A DNA stretch of 7,402 nucleotides. Origin: Parvibaculum sp. GTDB lineage: Bacteria; Pseudomonadota; Alphaproteobacteria; Parvibaculales; Parvibaculaceae. The translations under genes were made by a program, and so were the position numbers. Positions 1 through 7,310 of the stretch are shown one piece after another. Numbering within the stretch: the stretch's first letter is position 1; every line of letters starts with the position of its first letter. The notes under the pieces are model-generated. The model searched no databases, was not told where the DNA came from, and was given only the letters and a program-made list of their open reading frames with translations. Location: NCBI GenBank assembly GCA_020062605.1, contig JAGUWA010000024.1, forward strand, positions 1 to 7,402. The letters run 5' to 3'.

Positions 1-1556
1 ATCGGCTCGCCGCCGAGCCGCGCCTCGAGGCCCATGCCGGGTTCCTCATGGATATCGTCGAGAAGCGGGTGCGGCAGCGTCTGTCCGTGAGCGGTGAGGG
101 CGAGCGCAAGTGGGTGGCGGCTTGCGGCTGCAATCGCCGCGGCGAGAGCGAGGTCGGCGCGGGCGATCTCGTCGCCATTGACGAGACGCGGACGCCCAAG
201 TGTCAGCGTACCCGTCTTGTCGAAGACGATGGTGTCCGCCTGCGCCAGCCTTTCGAGCCCGTCCGCCGCCTTGACGAGAACGCCCTGACGGAGGAGACGG
301 CCCGTCGCGACGACCTGCACCACGGGCACAGCGAGCCCGAGCGCGCAGGGGCAGGTGATAATGAGGACGGAGATCGCATAGGTGAGCGACGTTTCCCAAT
401 GCGCGCCGAGCGCGAACCAGAGGAGCAGCGTCGCCAGCGCCATGATGTGAACGGCAGGCGAATAGATGCGCGCGGCGCGGTCGGCGATGCGGACATAGCG
501 CGCGCGGCCCTGTTCGGCCGTTTCCATCAGGCGCACGATTTCGGCAAGGAGCGAATCGTCGTCGCGTTTCGTCACGCGAATGACGAGTGGCGCGCCGAGA
601 TTGAGCGTGCCCGCGAAGACGGAAGCGCCTGCCTTCACCTGTTCCGGCACGCTCTCGCCAGTGACGAGGCTCGTGTCGATCTCGCTCGTGCCCGTCACGA
701 TCTCGCCGTCGGCGGGGATGCGCGCGCCGGCAACCACGAGCACCTTCATGCCGGGTTCGAGGTTCTCCACGGCGATGGATTTATGCGTGCCGTCGGGCGC
801 GATCAGCGTTGCCGCGGTGGCGCGAAGGCCGAGCAGGTTCTCCGCCGCCGAGCAAGCCCTGGCGCGCGCCTGCACGTCGAGATAGCGCCCGATCAGCAGG
901 AAAAAGAGCAACGTCACGCTTGCATCGAAATAGACATGGCGCGCATTCACCATGGTCTGCACGAGGCTCATCGTCGTCGCAAGGATGACGGCGAGCGCGA
1001 TCGGCACGTCCATGTTCATGCTCTTCGCCCGGAGCGCCTTCAGTGCCGAGCGGAAGAAAGGCTGGCCCGCATAAGCGATCGCGGGAAGGGCGATCAGCGC
1101 CGAAACCCAGTGAAAGAAGCTTCTCGTCGTCTCGTCCATGTCGGATACGAGGCCGGACCAGACGGAGACCGAGACGAGCATGACGTTGGCGGCGGCGAAA
1201 CCCGCGACGCCGAGCGCTTTAAGAAGCGAGCGGCTTTCGCGGTCGTCGAGTGTGCCGATGAGTTTCGGATCGAAGGGAACGGCGGTGAAGCCGGTGTCGG
1301 CAAGCGCGCGGATGACCGCGCTCGCCTTGAGGCGCGCCGGGTCCCAGCGCACCGCGACGCGCTTCGTCGAAAGATTGGCGCGCGCATATTCGACGCCGTT
1401 CAGGCCTTTGAGCGCCCCTTCCACCTTGCGCAGGCAGCCCGCGCAATGCATGCCGGCGACCACGAGGTCGAGGCGCGCAAGACCTTCTTCGGTCCTGCGC
1501 ACGAAAAGGTCCGGGTCGATGCCCGGTCTCTCCTGCGCTGTCGCGGCTTCGCTCAT
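1..1556 (-). CDS. ccoI: Copper-transporting P1B-type ATPase CcoI/FixI (3' part outside window)
   Basis: Copper-translocating P-type ATPase of the inner membrane that supplies copper for the CuB site of cbb3 oxidase. I read it by translating the minus strand from ATG 1556-1554: 518 codons stay open to the window edge, so the gene is cut by the window and not visibly broken. Visible parts are an N-terminal metal-binding GMHCAGC motif (Cys38, Cys41), membrane helices between about residues 112 and 225, the actuator TGE loop (299-301), the transmembrane CPC copper motif (402-404), the phosphorylated Asp446 in DKTGT, and the nucleotide-domain HP pair (481-482). The GDGxND hinge and the last helices would lie beyond base 1; such proteins are usually about 720-830 residues. 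The start follows the ccoH stop by 7 nt, and GAGGA (1565-1561) overlaps that stop as a ribosome site. The place after ccoH separates it from a general CopA exporter. A ccoS gene would be expected next. Confidence 0.95.
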   Translation of the reverse strand, partial: MSEAATAQERPGIDPDLFVRRTEEGLARLDLVVAGMHCAGCLRKVEGALKGLNGVEYARANLSTKRVAVRWDPARLKASAVIRALADTGFTAVPFDPKLIGTLDDRESRSLLKALGVAGFAAANVMLVSVSVWSGLVSDMDETTRSFFHWVSALIALPAIAYAGQPFFRSALKALRAKSMNMDVPIALAVILATTMSLVQTMVNARHVYFDASVTLLFFLLIGRYLDVQARARACSAAENLLGLRATAATLIAPDGTHKSIAVENLEPGMKVLVVAGARIPADGEIVTGTSEIDTSLVTGESVPEQVKAGASVFAGTLNLGAPLVIRVTKRDDDSLLAEIVRLMETAEQGRARYVRIADRAARIYSPAVHIMALATLLLWFALGAHWETSLTYAISVLIITCPCALGLAVPVVQVVATGRLLRQGVLVKAADGLERLAQADTIVFDKTGTLTLGRPRLVNGDEIARADLALAAAIAAASRHPLALALTAHGQTLPHPLLDDIHEEPGMGLEARLGGEP

Positions 1557-1563
1557 CGGTTCC

Positions 1564-2091
1564 TCAGTCGCGTATGACGACGCGCTTTTCCTCGACGAAG
1601 GTTTCGCCCTTCGCGCCGCTGGCCGCGATGCGCACGAGCCAGTTGCCTGCGTGCTTGAGATCGAAGACGCCTTCGTAGCGGCCCGGTGCCGTTTCGACGA
1701 GTTTCATGCGGGCGTCTTCGCCGGACACGACGGGACGCCAGAATGTGCCGAGCACAGTGAGCCCCGAAACGGGCGTGCCGCTTGCGTCGACGAATGCCAC
1801 GCTGAGTGCTGTGTTGTTGTCCGTGCCGGGGAGGGGATCGGCCGCAATCGCCGCCGTCCAGCCGAGCTGGCGTTGCGCTTCCATGCGTTCGAGCACATCG
1901 TTATAGGCGCGGCCCTTCTGATAGGCACCTTCGATTTCCACACCGTCGAAGGTCGACAGCGCGCCATAGATCATGAGCCCGTTCGCGCCGAAGACGACGG
2001 CAAAGAAGAGGACGAAGCCCGTCAGCACATGCCGGCCGGTCACCTTGCCGAAGCGCTCCGAAGGGCGATAGTCGCTGTCTCCGATGCTCAT
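1564..2091 (-). CDS. ccoH: Cytochrome cbb3 oxidase assembly protein CcoH/FixH
   Basis: Small membrane-anchored protein needed for cbb3 oxidase assembly or stability; in studied bacteria it associates with the oxidase subunits. The 175-residue product has a short cytoplasmic N-terminus, one hydrophobic helix at about residues 22-43, and a periplasmic domain. That domain contains the FixH-type stretch GAYQKGRAYND (about 56-66) followed by a beta-rich region ending in a TFVEEKRVVIRD-like tail. Length and layout are normal for FixH. The start ATG overlaps the ccoG stop in an ATGA (2091-2088), so translation is probably coupled to ccoG. The ribosome site inside the end of ccoG is weak (GGGGA or GGAAA), which fits reinitiation. 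The exact biochemical activity of the family is not settled; the identification rests on domain layout and position between ccoG and ccoI. Confidence 0.93.
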   Translation of the reverse strand: MSIGDSDYRPSERFGKVTGRHVLTGFVLFFAVVFGANGLMIYGALSTFDGVEIEGAYQKGRAYNDVLERMEAQRQLGWTAAIAADPLPGTDNNTALSVAFVDASGTPVSGLTVLGTFWRPVVSGEDARMKLVETAPGRYEGVFDLKHAGNWLVRIAASGAKGETFVEEKRVVIRD

Positions 2092-3614
2092 TTTCCAGGT
2101 CCCCGGAAAGTTGTCGATCTTGTTGCGATCTTGCCGCTCTCGGTATCGGTAACCACGAAATCGAAGTCCGCTTCGCCGCCCTTGATCGCTGCGGCGCGCT
2201 CGGCCGGCAGGCTTACGAAGAAGCGGGCATTCTCAAGCTTGTCGGCTTCGACGATGACGGTGGCCGTGCCCTCGCCCGCGAGCGCCGGCCGGGTCAGGAT
2301 AGCGCCTTCGAGGCCGTCAATCGAGACGCGAAAAATGCGCTCGGAATGCTCCTTGTTGACGATCTTGACCTGATAGCCGTTACGGATCGAGCCGTCGGAC
2401 AGCCGCACGAAGAGCGGGTTGCGGTCGGCGAGCACGCTGACGTCGAGCGTCGTACGGTTGCTGAGCGCCACGAGCATGATCGCGGCGACGAGCGCCAGCA
2501 CCACGGAATAAAGGATCGTGCGCGGACGCAGGATGTTGAGCCGGGGGGTCTCGCCCGCGCGGCGGCGCTCCTGGTTACGGAAAGTGTCATAGGCGATGAG
2601 GCCACGGGGACGCTCGACCCGGTCCATGATCTCGTCGCAGGCATCGATGCAGAGGGCGCACTGAATGCATTCGAGCTGCATGCCGTCGCGGATGTCGATG
2701 CCCATGGGGCAGGCGGCGACGCATTGTCCGCAGTCGATGCAGTCGCCGCGTCCTTCCCAGCTCGCACCCTTCTTGTGCGGCCCGCGCGTCTCGCCGCGAT
2801 CTTCCTTGTAGCTGACGAGGAGCGATTCCTCGTCGAACATCGCGCCCTGGATGCGCGGCCAGGGGCACATATAGATGCAGACCTGCTCGCGCGCGATGCC
2901 GCCAAGGAGATAGGTCGTCAGGGCGAAGAGGCCGACGAAGAGATAGGCGGCGGAAGGCGCGTCGAAGGTCAGGAACTGGCCCGCCAGCGTCGGTGCATCG
3001 GCGAAATAGAAGACCCAGGCGCCGCCCGTTGCCAGTGCGATCAGGACCCAGGTCAGGTGCTTTCCCGCCTTGCGCGCCAGCTTGCCCGCGCTCCAGGGCG
3101 ACTTGTCGAGGCGGATGCGCTTGGCGCGGTCGCCTTCGAAGAAGCGTTCCACATGGATGAAGAGGTCGGTCCAGACCGTCTGCGGGCAGGCATAGCCGCA
3201 CCAGACGCGGCCGGCGACGCTCGTCACGAGGAAGAGGCCGAGCGCGGCGAGAATAAGGAGGCCCGTGACGTAGTAGAATTCCTGCGGCCAGATTTCGAGG
3301 AAGAAAAAGTAAAAGCGCCGCGCGGGAAAATCGAGCAGCACCGCCTGGTCGGGGAGGTTCGGTCCCCGGTCCCAGCGCAGCCAGGGCGTGACGTAGTAGA
3401 TCGTCAGGGTCACCGCCATCACCAGCCATTTCAGGCGGCGGAAGGTGCCGTGGACGAGCTTCGGATAGACTTTTACCCGGCTTGCATAGAGCGGGCGGTT
3501 CTTTTCCGAATTGACGGCTGTGTAGCGCTCGCCTTCCTCGCCGTGGGGGCTTGCGCCCGCCGTTGCCGCGGCTTCGGCCGCAAGACGTTCGAGGGTCGTG
3601 GCGGTATCTGTCAT
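2088..3614 (-). CDS. ccoG: Membrane iron-sulfur protein CcoG/FixG/RdxA (Cu(II) reductase for cbb3 assembly)
   Basis: Polyferredoxin-like inner-membrane protein. The family is known to reduce Cu(II) to Cu(I) in the cytoplasm, feeding the copper pathway to CcoN. The 508-residue product has hydrophobic helices at about 62-78, 115-133, 186-204, 223-240 and 367-385. It carries two membrane-side cysteine pairs, CGYAC (139/143) and CIYMC (246/250). Two cytoplasmic 4Fe-4S clusters follow: CIDCGQCVAACP (Cys292, 295, 298, 302) and CIQCALCIDAC (Cys316, 319, 322, 326). The region after residue 385 is the beta-rich C-terminal domain typical of FixG. All expected cysteines are present and the length is normal. 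The ATG at 3614 has only a weak ribosome site, and the gene lies 71 nt behind ccoP across a perfect hairpin. It overlaps ccoH by 4 nt. Confidence 0.97.
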   Translation of the reverse strand: MTDTATTLERLAAEAAATAGASPHGEEGERYTAVNSEKNRPLYASRVKVYPKLVHGTFRRLKWLVMAVTLTIYYVTPWLRWDRGPNLPDQAVLLDFPARRFYFFFLEIWPQEFYYVTGLLILAALGLFLVTSVAGRVWCGYACPQTVWTDLFIHVERFFEGDRAKRIRLDKSPWSAGKLARKAGKHLTWVLIALATGGAWVFYFADAPTLAGQFLTFDAPSAAYLFVGLFALTTYLLGGIAREQVCIYMCPWPRIQGAMFDEESLLVSYKEDRGETRGPHKKGASWEGRGDCIDCGQCVAACPMGIDIRDGMQLECIQCALCIDACDEIMDRVERPRGLIAYDTFRNQERRRAGETPRLNILRPRTILYSVVLALVAAIMLVALSNRTTLDVSVLADRNPLFVRLSDGSIRNGYQVKIVNKEHSERIFRVSIDGLEGAILTRPALAGEGTATVIVEADKLENARFFVSLPAERAAAIKGGEADFDFVVTDTESGKIATRSTTFRGPGK

Positions 3615-3642
3615 TGGTGTACTCGAGGATCTGGTCCCCGGA

Positions 3643-3668
3643 GGCGGAACGCCGAGAAGCGTTCCGCC
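3643..3668 (-). terminator. Perfect 10-bp hairpin between ccoP and ccoG (attenuator or mRNA-processing element)
   Basis: GGCGGAACGC (3643-3652) and its exact complement GCGTTCCGCC (3659-3668) flank a 6-nt loop, which reads TTCTCG in the transcript. It sits in the only sizeable gap of the gene cluster, 17 nt after the ccoP stop and 28 nt before the ccoG start. No T-run follows it on the minus strand, so it does not look like a full intrinsic terminator. I infer partial termination, or protection of the upstream ccoNOQP message, giving less assembly-gene than subunit-gene expression. The hairpin is seen directly; its role is inference. Confidence 0.6.
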
Positions 3669-3685
3669 CGCTTGGTCCGGCGGTA

Positions 3686-4570
3686 CTACTTCTCGCCGCC
3701 GCCGAGGGAGTGAACAAAGAGCGTCAGCGAGCGGATCGTGCCCTCATCGAGGCGTGTTCCCCAAGCTGGCATGACGCCGCTGCGGCCGTTTGACACGGTT
3801 TCCACGATGGCCTCCTTGTCGCCGCCATAGAGCCAGATGGCGTCGGTCAGGTTCGGCGCGCCGAGTTCGCGGTTGCCGGTGCCCGCATCGCCATGGCAGG
3901 CGACGCACTGGCTTTCGAAGACCGCCGTGCCGCGGACGGCCGCTTCGCCATCATGGGGCTGGCCCGACAGGAGCAGAACGTATTCGGCCACGTCGGAGAT
4001 TTCCGAGCGGTTCAGAATGCCGTCCCGGCCATAGGCCATCATTATGTTGAGGCGCGTCTCGTCATCCGCGTCCCAGCGGATACCGTGCAGAAGGGTGGTG
4101 TGGATGTCGTCCAGCGTGCCGCCCCAGATCCAGTCGTCGTCGTTGAGGTTCGGGAAGCCCTTGGACCCCTGGGCGCCCGAGCCGTGGCAGGGCGCGCAAT
4201 TGTCGCCAAAGGCGGCCTTGCCGGCACCGAGCGCGACTTCCATCAGCGCCGGATCGTTGGCGATTTCTTCGAGCGGCATGGTCGCGATCTGTTCCATGGC
4301 GCCCGAGCGGCCCTCGGCGACGGCCGCGAGCTCGTTCGTCACGATGTTACGCTGCTCATAGCCGATCACGCCCTGCGTATAGGTCCAGCCGTCTCCCGTA
4401 AGATAGGGCCAGGTGGGCATGACCACCCAGTAGGCGAAGGACCAGAGGATGCAAGCATAGAAGGTGTAGACCCACCATTTCGGCAGCGGGTTGTTCAGCT
4501 CGCGGATCCCGTCCCATGTGTGGCCGGTCGTTTCGACGCCGGTCACGTCGTCCTTGTGCTTCTCGCTCAT
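3686..4570 (-). CDS. ccoP: Cytochrome cbb3 oxidase subunit III, dihaem cytochrome c CcoP/FixP
   Basis: Membrane-anchored dihaem cytochrome c that receives electrons from soluble cytochrome c and passes them to CcoO. The 294-residue product has the conserved CcoP N-terminus (HTWDGIRELNNPLPKWW, about 17-33), an anchor helix at about 33-56, and two periplasmic cytochrome c domains. The haem sites are CAPCH (Cys125, Cys128, His129) and CVACH (Cys222, Cys225, His226). The second axial ligand of haem 2 is Met267 in VMPAWG. For haem 1 the matching segment is IMMAYG, where Met178 is the likely ligand although the usual Pro after Met is absent. Length is normal. The start overlaps the ccoQ stop in an ATGA (4570-4567), with GGAG at 4582-4579 as ribosome site. 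Confidence 0.97.
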   Translation of the reverse strand: MSEKHKDDVTGVETTGHTWDGIRELNNPLPKWWVYTFYACILWSFAYWVVMPTWPYLTGDGWTYTQGVIGYEQRNIVTNELAAVAEGRSGAMEQIATMPLEEIANDPALMEVALGAGKAAFGDNCAPCHGSGAQGSKGFPNLNDDDWIWGGTLDDIHTTLLHGIRWDADDETRLNIMMAYGRDGILNRSEISDVAEYVLLLSGQPHDGEAAVRGTAVFESQCVACHGDAGTGNRELGAPNLTDAIWLYGGDKEAIVETVSNGRSGVMPAWGTRLDEGTIRSLTLFVHSLGGGEK

Positions 4571-4770
4571 TGTCCGGTCTCCGTGTCCTTCTTCTGGCTA
4601 TCCTCGGGATCCTTGTCCTCGAGGGGCAGATTCGCCATGCGGTCGAATTTCTTCTTGTTCGCGGGCCAGAGCGCGTAGGCCAGCACGGCGGTGAAAAGCA
4701 CCACCATGAGAATGAGCCCGCCCGTTCCGAACCAGGTTCTCACCAGCGAATAGGTGGTCTCGCTATCCAA
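4567..4770 (-). CDS. ccoQ: Cytochrome cbb3 oxidase small subunit IV CcoQ/FixQ (TTG start)
   Basis: Small single-helix subunit of cbb3 oxidase, thought to stabilise the interaction of CcoP with the CcoNO core. The 67-residue product matches the CcoQ pattern. A short polar N-terminus with YSLVRTWF leads into one membrane helix (about 17-35) ending in LWP. A basic patch follows (NKKKFDR) and then the conserved MANLPLED segment. The charged C-terminal tail (DKDPEDSQKKDTETGQ) makes it a little longer than many homologues. The start is TTG at 4770-4768: no ATG or GTG lies early enough in frame to keep the helix, and AGGAG stands 6 nt upstream. It lies 9 nt after the ccoO stop and overlaps ccoP by 4 nt. 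Confidence 0.93.
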   Translation of the reverse strand: MDSETTYSLVRTWFGTGGLILMVVLFTAVLAYALWPANKKKFDRMANLPLEDKDPEDSQKKDTETGQ

Positions 4771-4776
4771 GGCGCA

Positions 4777-4781
4777 CTCCT
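4777..4781 (-). promoter_or_regulatory. Ribosome binding site that fixes the TTG start of ccoQ
   Basis: AGGAG on the minus strand overlaps the TAG stop of ccoO (4782-4780) and stands 6 nt before the TTG start of ccoQ. This spacing is good for initiation and supports TTG as the real start codon. Confidence 0.75.
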
Positions 4782-5511
4782 ATTGCTTGAAGTCCGCATT
4801 CTCGTAGGCATTGAAGTCCACGAGCGTGCCGAGCATCTGCAGGTAGGCGACGAGTGCATCGAGTTCCGAGATCATCGCCGGGTTGCCGTCGAAGTCGCGT
4901 GCCACCGCCTTCGGATAGCGCTGCATCAGCCCTTCCGTGTCGGCGTCCGGCGTTGCCTGCGCTTCGAGATCGGCGCGGGCATTCTCGATATTTTCCTGCG
5001 CATAGGGCACCCCCGCCATTGCAAGCGCCGAGAGGCCCTTGCTTGTATTGCGGTAATCGAGCGGTGTGCTGGCGAGGAAGGGATAGCCCGGCATGACCGA
5101 TTCCGGCACCACGGCGCGGGGATCTGCCATGTGCAGCCTGTGCCATTCGTCGGAATATTTGCCGCCCACGCGGGCAAGGTCCGGTCCCGTGCGCTTCGAT
5201 CCCCACTGGAAGGGGTGGTCGTACTTGCTTTCCGCCGCGAGCGAGTAGTGCCCGTAGCGTTCGACCTCGGAGCGGAGCGAGCGGATCATCTGGCTGTGGC
5301 AGGTGTAGCAGCCTTCGCGCAGATAGATGTTGCGGCCGGCGAGTTCGAGCGGGCTGTAGGGGCGTACGCCCTCCACGTCCTCGATCGTGCTCTTGATCAG
5401 GAAGGTCGGAACGATTTCGACCAGTCCGCCGATCGCCACCACGACCAGAGTGAGGAGGAGGAGCAGGATCGAGTTCTTTTCGATCGCTTCATGCGAGAAC
5501 TTTTTTGCCAT
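4780..5511 (-). CDS. ccoO: Cytochrome cbb3 oxidase subunit II, monohaem cytochrome c CcoO/FixO
   Basis: Membrane-anchored cytochrome c that passes electrons from CcoP to the haem b of CcoN. The 243-residue product opens with a short cytoplasmic stretch and one anchor helix (about 14-34, ILLLLLTLVVVAIGGL). It continues with the conserved VEIVPTFL and a periplasmic cytochrome c domain. The haem site is CYTCH (Cys68, Cys71, His72), and Met140 in SVMPGYPFL is the likely axial ligand. The segment RYPKAVARDFDGNP and the ending DALVAYLQMLGTLVDF are typical of alphaproteobacterial FixO. The start ATG lies 12 nt behind the ccoN stop. The ribosome site GAGGAG (5525-5520) overlaps the ccoN TGA, which suggests coupled translation. 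Length is normal and no key residue is missing. Confidence 0.98.
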   Translation of the reverse strand: MAKKFSHEAIEKNSILLLLLTLVVVAIGGLVEIVPTFLIKSTIEDVEGVRPYSPLELAGRNIYLREGCYTCHSQMIRSLRSEVERYGHYSLAAESKYDHPFQWGSKRTGPDLARVGGKYSDEWHRLHMADPRAVVPESVMPGYPFLASTPLDYRNTSKGLSALAMAGVPYAQENIENARADLEAQATPDADTEGLMQRYPKAVARDFDGNPAMISELDALVAYLQMLGTLVDFNAYENADFKQ

Positions 5512-5519
5512 GACCTTTG

Positions 5520-5525
5520 CTCCTC
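5520..5525 (-). promoter_or_regulatory. Ribosome binding site of ccoO overlapping the ccoN stop
   Basis: GAGGAG on the minus strand shares bases with the TGA stop of ccoN (5526-5524) and lies 8 nt before the ccoO ATG. It is close to the ideal sequence and fixes the ccoO start. Confidence 0.75.
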
Positions 5526-7206
5526 ACTCGGCGGGTTGCGGCATGGCGCCGGCAGGCGCCGGGGCGGGCAGGGGCTCGCTTTCGCGGACGCGGCCCTTGA
5601 TGGTCATCCAGCAGTTGTAGACCATGATCAGAGCGCCAACGAGGAAGAGCACGCCGCCAAGCGCGCGGATGACATAGAAGGGATGCATTGCGGCGACCGT
5701 TTCCGCGAAGGAATATTCGAGGAAGCCCTGCGCGTCGTAAGCGCGCCACATCAGGCCCTGCAGGATGCCCGACACCCACATCGCGGTGATGTAGAGAACG
5801 ATGCCGATGGTGGCGATCCAGAAGTGCCAGCTCACAAGGGCGAGCGAGTAGAGACGCTCGCGCTTCCAGAGCCAGGGGATGAGGCAGTAGATGGCGCCGA
5901 AGGAAACGAAGCCGACCCAGCCGAGCGCGCCCGAATGCACGTGGCCGATCGTCCAGTCGGTGTAGTGGGAAAGCGAGTTCACCGCCTTCACCGACATGAC
6001 CGGACCTTCGAAGGTCGACATGCCGTAGAAAGCGACGGAGACGACCAGCATGCGGATCACGGGGTCGGTCCGGAGCTTGTCCCAGGCGCCCGACAGCGTC
6101 ATCAAGCCGTTGATCATGCCGCCCCAGGAGGGCATCCAGAGCATGATCGAGAAGGTCATGCCGAGCGTCTGCGCCCAGTCGGGCAGCGCCGTGAAGTGCA
6201 GATGGTGCGGGCCCGCCCAGATGTAGAGGAAGATCAGCGACCAGAAATGGACGATCGACAGCCGGTAGGAATAGACCGGCCGTTCGGCGCGCTTCGGCAC
6301 GAAGTAGTACATCATGCCGAGGAAGCCGGCGGTCAGGAAGAAGCCCACCGCGTTGTGGCCGTACCACCACTGGATCAGCGCGTCCTGCACGCCGGGGAAG
6401 AGCGCATAGCTCTTGGACGAGGTCAGGCTCTCGGGGATCGCGAGATTGTTGCCGATATGGAGCATCGCGATCGTCACGATGAAGGCGAGGTAGAACCAGT
6501 TCGCGACGTAGATGTGCGGTTCCTTGCGCTTGGCGAGCGTTGCCAGGAAGACAAGGAGATAGACCACCCAGACGAGAGTGAGCCAGAGGTCGGCGTACCA
6601 TTCGGGTTCGGCATATTCCCTCGCCTGGGAAACGCCCATCAGGTAGCCGGTCGCGGCCACCACGATGAAAAGATTGTAGCCCCAGAAGACGAACCAGGGA
6701 GCGACGTCGCCGGCAAGCCGCGTGCGGCAGGTGCGCTGTACGACGTAGAAGGAGGTCGCGATCAGCGCATTGCCGCCGAAGGCGAAGATCACCGCCGAGG
6801 TGTGAAGCGGCCGCAACCGGCCGAAATTCGTGATGGCGGTATCGAGATTGAGGAAGGGAAAGGCGAGCTGGAAGGCGATCACGACGCCGACCAGGAAGCC
6901 CGCGACGCCCCAGAAGAGGGTTGCGATGGCGCCGGCCTTCACCACGCCGTCATTATAGCCCGTGCCGTCGTCCTCGCGCGCGCCGCCATGCGTCGTTGCG
7001 TTGAGATGGCGCTGTCCCAGCGCCATCACGCCCGCCGCGAAGGCGAAGGCGAAGAGCCAGGCATGGGCGGCCATCGGCGCGTCCTGTGCCTTGGCGGCGA
7101 TTATGATGGAGAGTACCGTCCCCGCGATGAGTGACCCCGCAACGGCCCAAGCCGAAGAGGTCATCGTGCCGGGAAGGTTCGAGCCCGGCGCGCCTGAAAC
7201 CGCCAT
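5524..7206 (-). CDS. ccoN: Cytochrome cbb3 oxidase subunit I, haem-copper catalytic subunit CcoN/FixN
   Basis: Catalytic subunit of the C-type haem-copper oxidase: it reduces oxygen to water at a haem b3-CuB centre and pumps protons. The 560-residue product is a polytopic membrane protein. Low-spin haem b ligands are His135 (RPLHTSAV) and His424. The haem b3 ligand is His422 (GHVHSG). CuB ligands are His284 (WYGHNAVGF) and His334/His335 (GPHHLHF). Tyr328, six residues before His334, matches the cross-linked tyrosine that marks the cbb3 type, and Glu400 in STFEGP is also conserved. These assignments come from matching the spacing to the known Pseudomonas enzyme. Two extra hydrophobic segments (about 20-38 and 47-64) precede the core, as in other alphaproteobacterial FixN, and the C-terminus is a Pro/Ala-rich tail. 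ATG 7206 is preceded by AAGGA at 9 nt. It is the first gene of the operon. Confidence 0.99.
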   Translation of the reverse strand: MAVSGAPGSNLPGTMTSSAWAVAGSLIAGTVLSIIIAAKAQDAPMAAHAWLFAFAFAAGVMALGQRHLNATTHGGAREDDGTGYNDGVVKAGAIATLFWGVAGFLVGVVIAFQLAFPFLNLDTAITNFGRLRPLHTSAVIFAFGGNALIATSFYVVQRTCRTRLAGDVAPWFVFWGYNLFIVVAATGYLMGVSQAREYAEPEWYADLWLTLVWVVYLLVFLATLAKRKEPHIYVANWFYLAFIVTIAMLHIGNNLAIPESLTSSKSYALFPGVQDALIQWWYGHNAVGFFLTAGFLGMMYYFVPKRAERPVYSYRLSIVHFWSLIFLYIWAGPHHLHFTALPDWAQTLGMTFSIMLWMPSWGGMINGLMTLSGAWDKLRTDPVIRMLVVSVAFYGMSTFEGPVMSVKAVNSLSHYTDWTIGHVHSGALGWVGFVSFGAIYCLIPWLWKRERLYSLALVSWHFWIATIGIVLYITAMWVSGILQGLMWRAYDAQGFLEYSFAETVAAMHPFYVIRALGGVLFLVGALIMVYNCWMTIKGRVRESEPLPAPAPAGAMPQPAE

Positions 7207-7215
7207 GTCACGCTA

Positions 7216-7220
7216 TCCTT
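7216..7220 (-). promoter_or_regulatory. Ribosome binding site of ccoN
   Basis: AAGGA on the minus strand stands 9 nt before the ATG at 7206. It favours this start over the in-frame ATG at codon 15. The reading frame is closed just upstream by a TGA, so no earlier start is possible. Confidence 0.7.
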
Positions 7221-7310
7221 ATGTGCGTTGCCTTCATGCCGGATAGTGTCGGTGGTCAGATTGCGCATTTGCCGATTCAACCCCTCCATACCCAGCCCCA
7301 AAACCATATA

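Noticed and set aside
48..1577. 509-codon open frame on the plus strand
   Set aside because: It is antisense to ccoI, whose minus-strand frame shows all P-type ATPase motifs. The plus-strand product is highly charged and has no recognisable domain.
2346..3713. 455-codon open frame on the plus strand
   Set aside because: It lies antisense to ccoG, whose iron-sulfur motifs are intact. The same antisense-type composition argues against a real gene.
5541..5575. Repeated GGCGCCGG blocks near the end of ccoN
   Set aside because: They encode the Pro/Ala-rich C-terminal tail of CcoN and are explained by low-complexity coding in GC-rich DNA.
4516..7134. 872-codon open frame on the plus strand, antisense to ccoN, ccoO and ccoQ
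   Set aside because: It runs antisense across three clearly real genes. Its product is rich in Arg, His, Glu, Asp and Gly without any fold-like pattern, as expected of antisense translation of GC-rich membrane-protein genes. No ribosome site or family likeness supports it.
7161..7289. 42-codon ATG frame on the minus strand in the leader, overlapping the ccoN start out of frame
   Set aside because: It could be a leader peptide, but it has no ribosome site before its ATG, no notable residue pattern, and its position relative to the transcription start is unknown.
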